From: Halichondria panicea
Taxonomy: Eukaryota; Porifera; Demospongiae; Suberitida; Halichondriidae
DNA length: 64,000 nt
Direction of reading: 5' to 3'
Assembly (NCBI RefSeq): GCF_963675165.1
Contig: NC_087388.1
Location: forward strand, 1,528,800 to 1,592,799
Numbering within the stretch: position 1 is the first letter of the stretch; the number at the start of each line of letters is the position of its first letter. The notes under the pieces are model-generated. The model was not told where the DNA came from. It searched no databases and saw nothing but the letters and a program-made list of their open reading frames with translations. Shown here piece after piece: positions 62,693 through 64,000 of this stretch. The position numbers and the translations under genes are program-made.

Positions 62693-62943
62693 GAAAAGTA
62701 TGTAGATAATTATAGCTGCTTACGAAAATGTATCACCTTGTTTATGTCAATGATTTTTCAGAACTCAACAATTCACACATAAGTACTTCACTTTTATTTT
62801 TACACTTCCCAGCAATACACTGTATATAACTTTCAAAAAAAAGCACATAATTTTGTTAGCCTTTACTAGTTTCTTCAATTCTTATAATGCTTCCTGAAGT
62901 AAGTTTTGTACTGCAGCTAGAGCTTCAACTAGTGTTGTACAAA

Positions 62944-64000
62944 ACTTCTGTAACAGCTCCAAGATTGATGATTTATGAAACGTTGCTTTTGATGTCGTAA
63001 ACTAGAAGCTGTGAATGACTTATCGTCTTCTGTCGGATTTTCCCCAGAGACAAGCTCTCCTCTGGGATTGTTGAAAAATACCTTGACTACATTCCAGCTT
63101 GCAAAGTATAATTATAAGCCTCCTTATCTCTCACATATAGAAGAGACTGAAATTCCGCTCACACCCAAAGAGAGTTACTCGCATCAGATGTACCTATAAT
63201 CATATAATTATTGTCAAAGTCTGTTAAAGCAGATGTCACCAATTACATCGATCAACTCAAGCTCAGTGTAGTCATAAATAATTATTACAGAATCACTACT
63301 GCATGGAAAAAGTTCTACCAGAATATACCACAAGCTGCAGTACTGCCACGAAATTGAGAATGTGTACGTGGAAGAGTACCACAGTCTCAACTCACTTCAG
63401 AACCAGTACCAACTGAGAGTGCCACTAAAGATAAATCTCGTCTGTTCTTTTTATCTCTGGGTGGCAGGTGACAAGATTACCCAGGATTTTATGCTAAATG
63501 TGATGTTGACAGATTTGACTATTTCCTAACGATTTCTTAATCTCATTTCTCTCACAGCTTTTCATGAAAACTAAAGCTTGCTAACAATTGCAAGCGGATG
63601 CTCTCTATAACAACTTCTCAATTTCTGATTCTTCTACTGCTAATAGTTATTTGATTCCAGAGATCCAATTATGCTCCAATCCTCGCTGTCATGATATGTC
63701 TGGTCGACTGGTCTACATTGGCTTATGAAGAATGGAGTGGAGGTATTTGTCGATATGCCTAAAGACGCTGATAGAGGAAAGTACTGATAGTGAAAAGTGG
63801 CAACAAAATATATGCGCTCTGCGTCTAGTTTCAGAATGTTGTGGAAACAAACTCCTTCTTGATCCGAGCAATCTCAAGAATGAAACTTTTACGAATGCTA
63901 GAAATGCACATAAAATAATATGCTTCTAAGAGTATTGATGCGTGAAGCATTAGCAGAAAGAACTAAGCGACTCATGGAAAGAAGGACATTACTTCTCTAT
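62944..64000 (+). pseudogene. Degenerate COR fragment downstream of gene G, runs off the window
   Basis: Starts at the same linker point (CTTCTGTAACAGCTCC) as the copies at 44.7 and 47.6 kb and shares their deletion after GAAGAGACT. Frameshifts and stops throughout. The part matching STGLHWLMKNGVEVFVDM (about 63705-63765) is well preserved. It continues past the window end. Confidence 0.82.

Overview
The window is eukaryotic and animal-like. It has AT-rich intergenic DNA, short introns (about 45-140 bp) with GTAAGT donors and AG acceptors, many short inverted-repeat (MITE-type) elements, (CA)n/(TG)n microsatellites and death-fold domains. The compact layout and giant intron-poor ankyrin exons suggest a demosponge of the Amphimedon type. 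That placement is inference and was not checked against any database.

The dominant content is a head-to-tail array, all on the + strand, of one gene family. Each full gene has one huge first exon (5.3-6.9 kb) encoding about 30-45 ankyrin repeats, a Roc-type P-loop GTPase (GHxGAGKS, DFAGDxEYY, GSHAD) and a COR-like region. Two small exons follow, each encoding what looks like a separate Death-fold domain. The order ANK-Roc-COR-Death is that of DAPK1 without its kinase. Start codons lie at 723 (A), 18335 (B), 36912 (C) and 55265 (G), so the repeat unit is about 18 kb, and the upstream flanks were duplicated too. B and C look intact. A has a single CGA-to-TGA stop inside the first Death exon. 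G is split by a 1.4-kb composite insertion. Between them lie six degenerate fragments (24.8-26.5, 44.7-45.4, 45.4-47.3, 47.6-49.9, 49.9-50.7 and 62.9-64.0 kb), mostly covering the COR region and Death exons; three of them share the same internal deletion.

Region by region: 1-722 flank; 723-6831 gene A; 6.8-18.3 kb gene-free DNA with Tigger-like, Harbinger-like and Mutator-like short elements and a long (CA)n tract; 18.3-24.4 gene B; 24.8-26.5 pseudogene; 27527-31628 a complete DNA transposon with a GGAGGT 6-bp target duplication, carrying an rve/IS3-like transposase (+) and, convergently, a multi-exon HECT E3 ubiquitin-ligase-like gene (-); 31.6-36.9 gene-free DNA with more MITEs; 36.9-44.5 gene C; 44.7-50.7 pseudogene fragments with a 1.1-kb Mutator-like insertion; 50.7-55.3 gene-free DNA with MITEs; 55.3-62.7 split gene G; 62.9-64.0 pseudogene running off the end.

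The ankyrin arrays are built from a three-repeat super-module of about 102 residues (306 bp). Modules within one gene resemble each other more than those of other genes, and gene C carries a near-perfect 1839-bp (six-module) tandem duplication. I infer a fast-evolving family of GTPase-gated, Death-domain signalling proteins, perhaps in innate recognition or cell death. No function can be read from the sequence itself.
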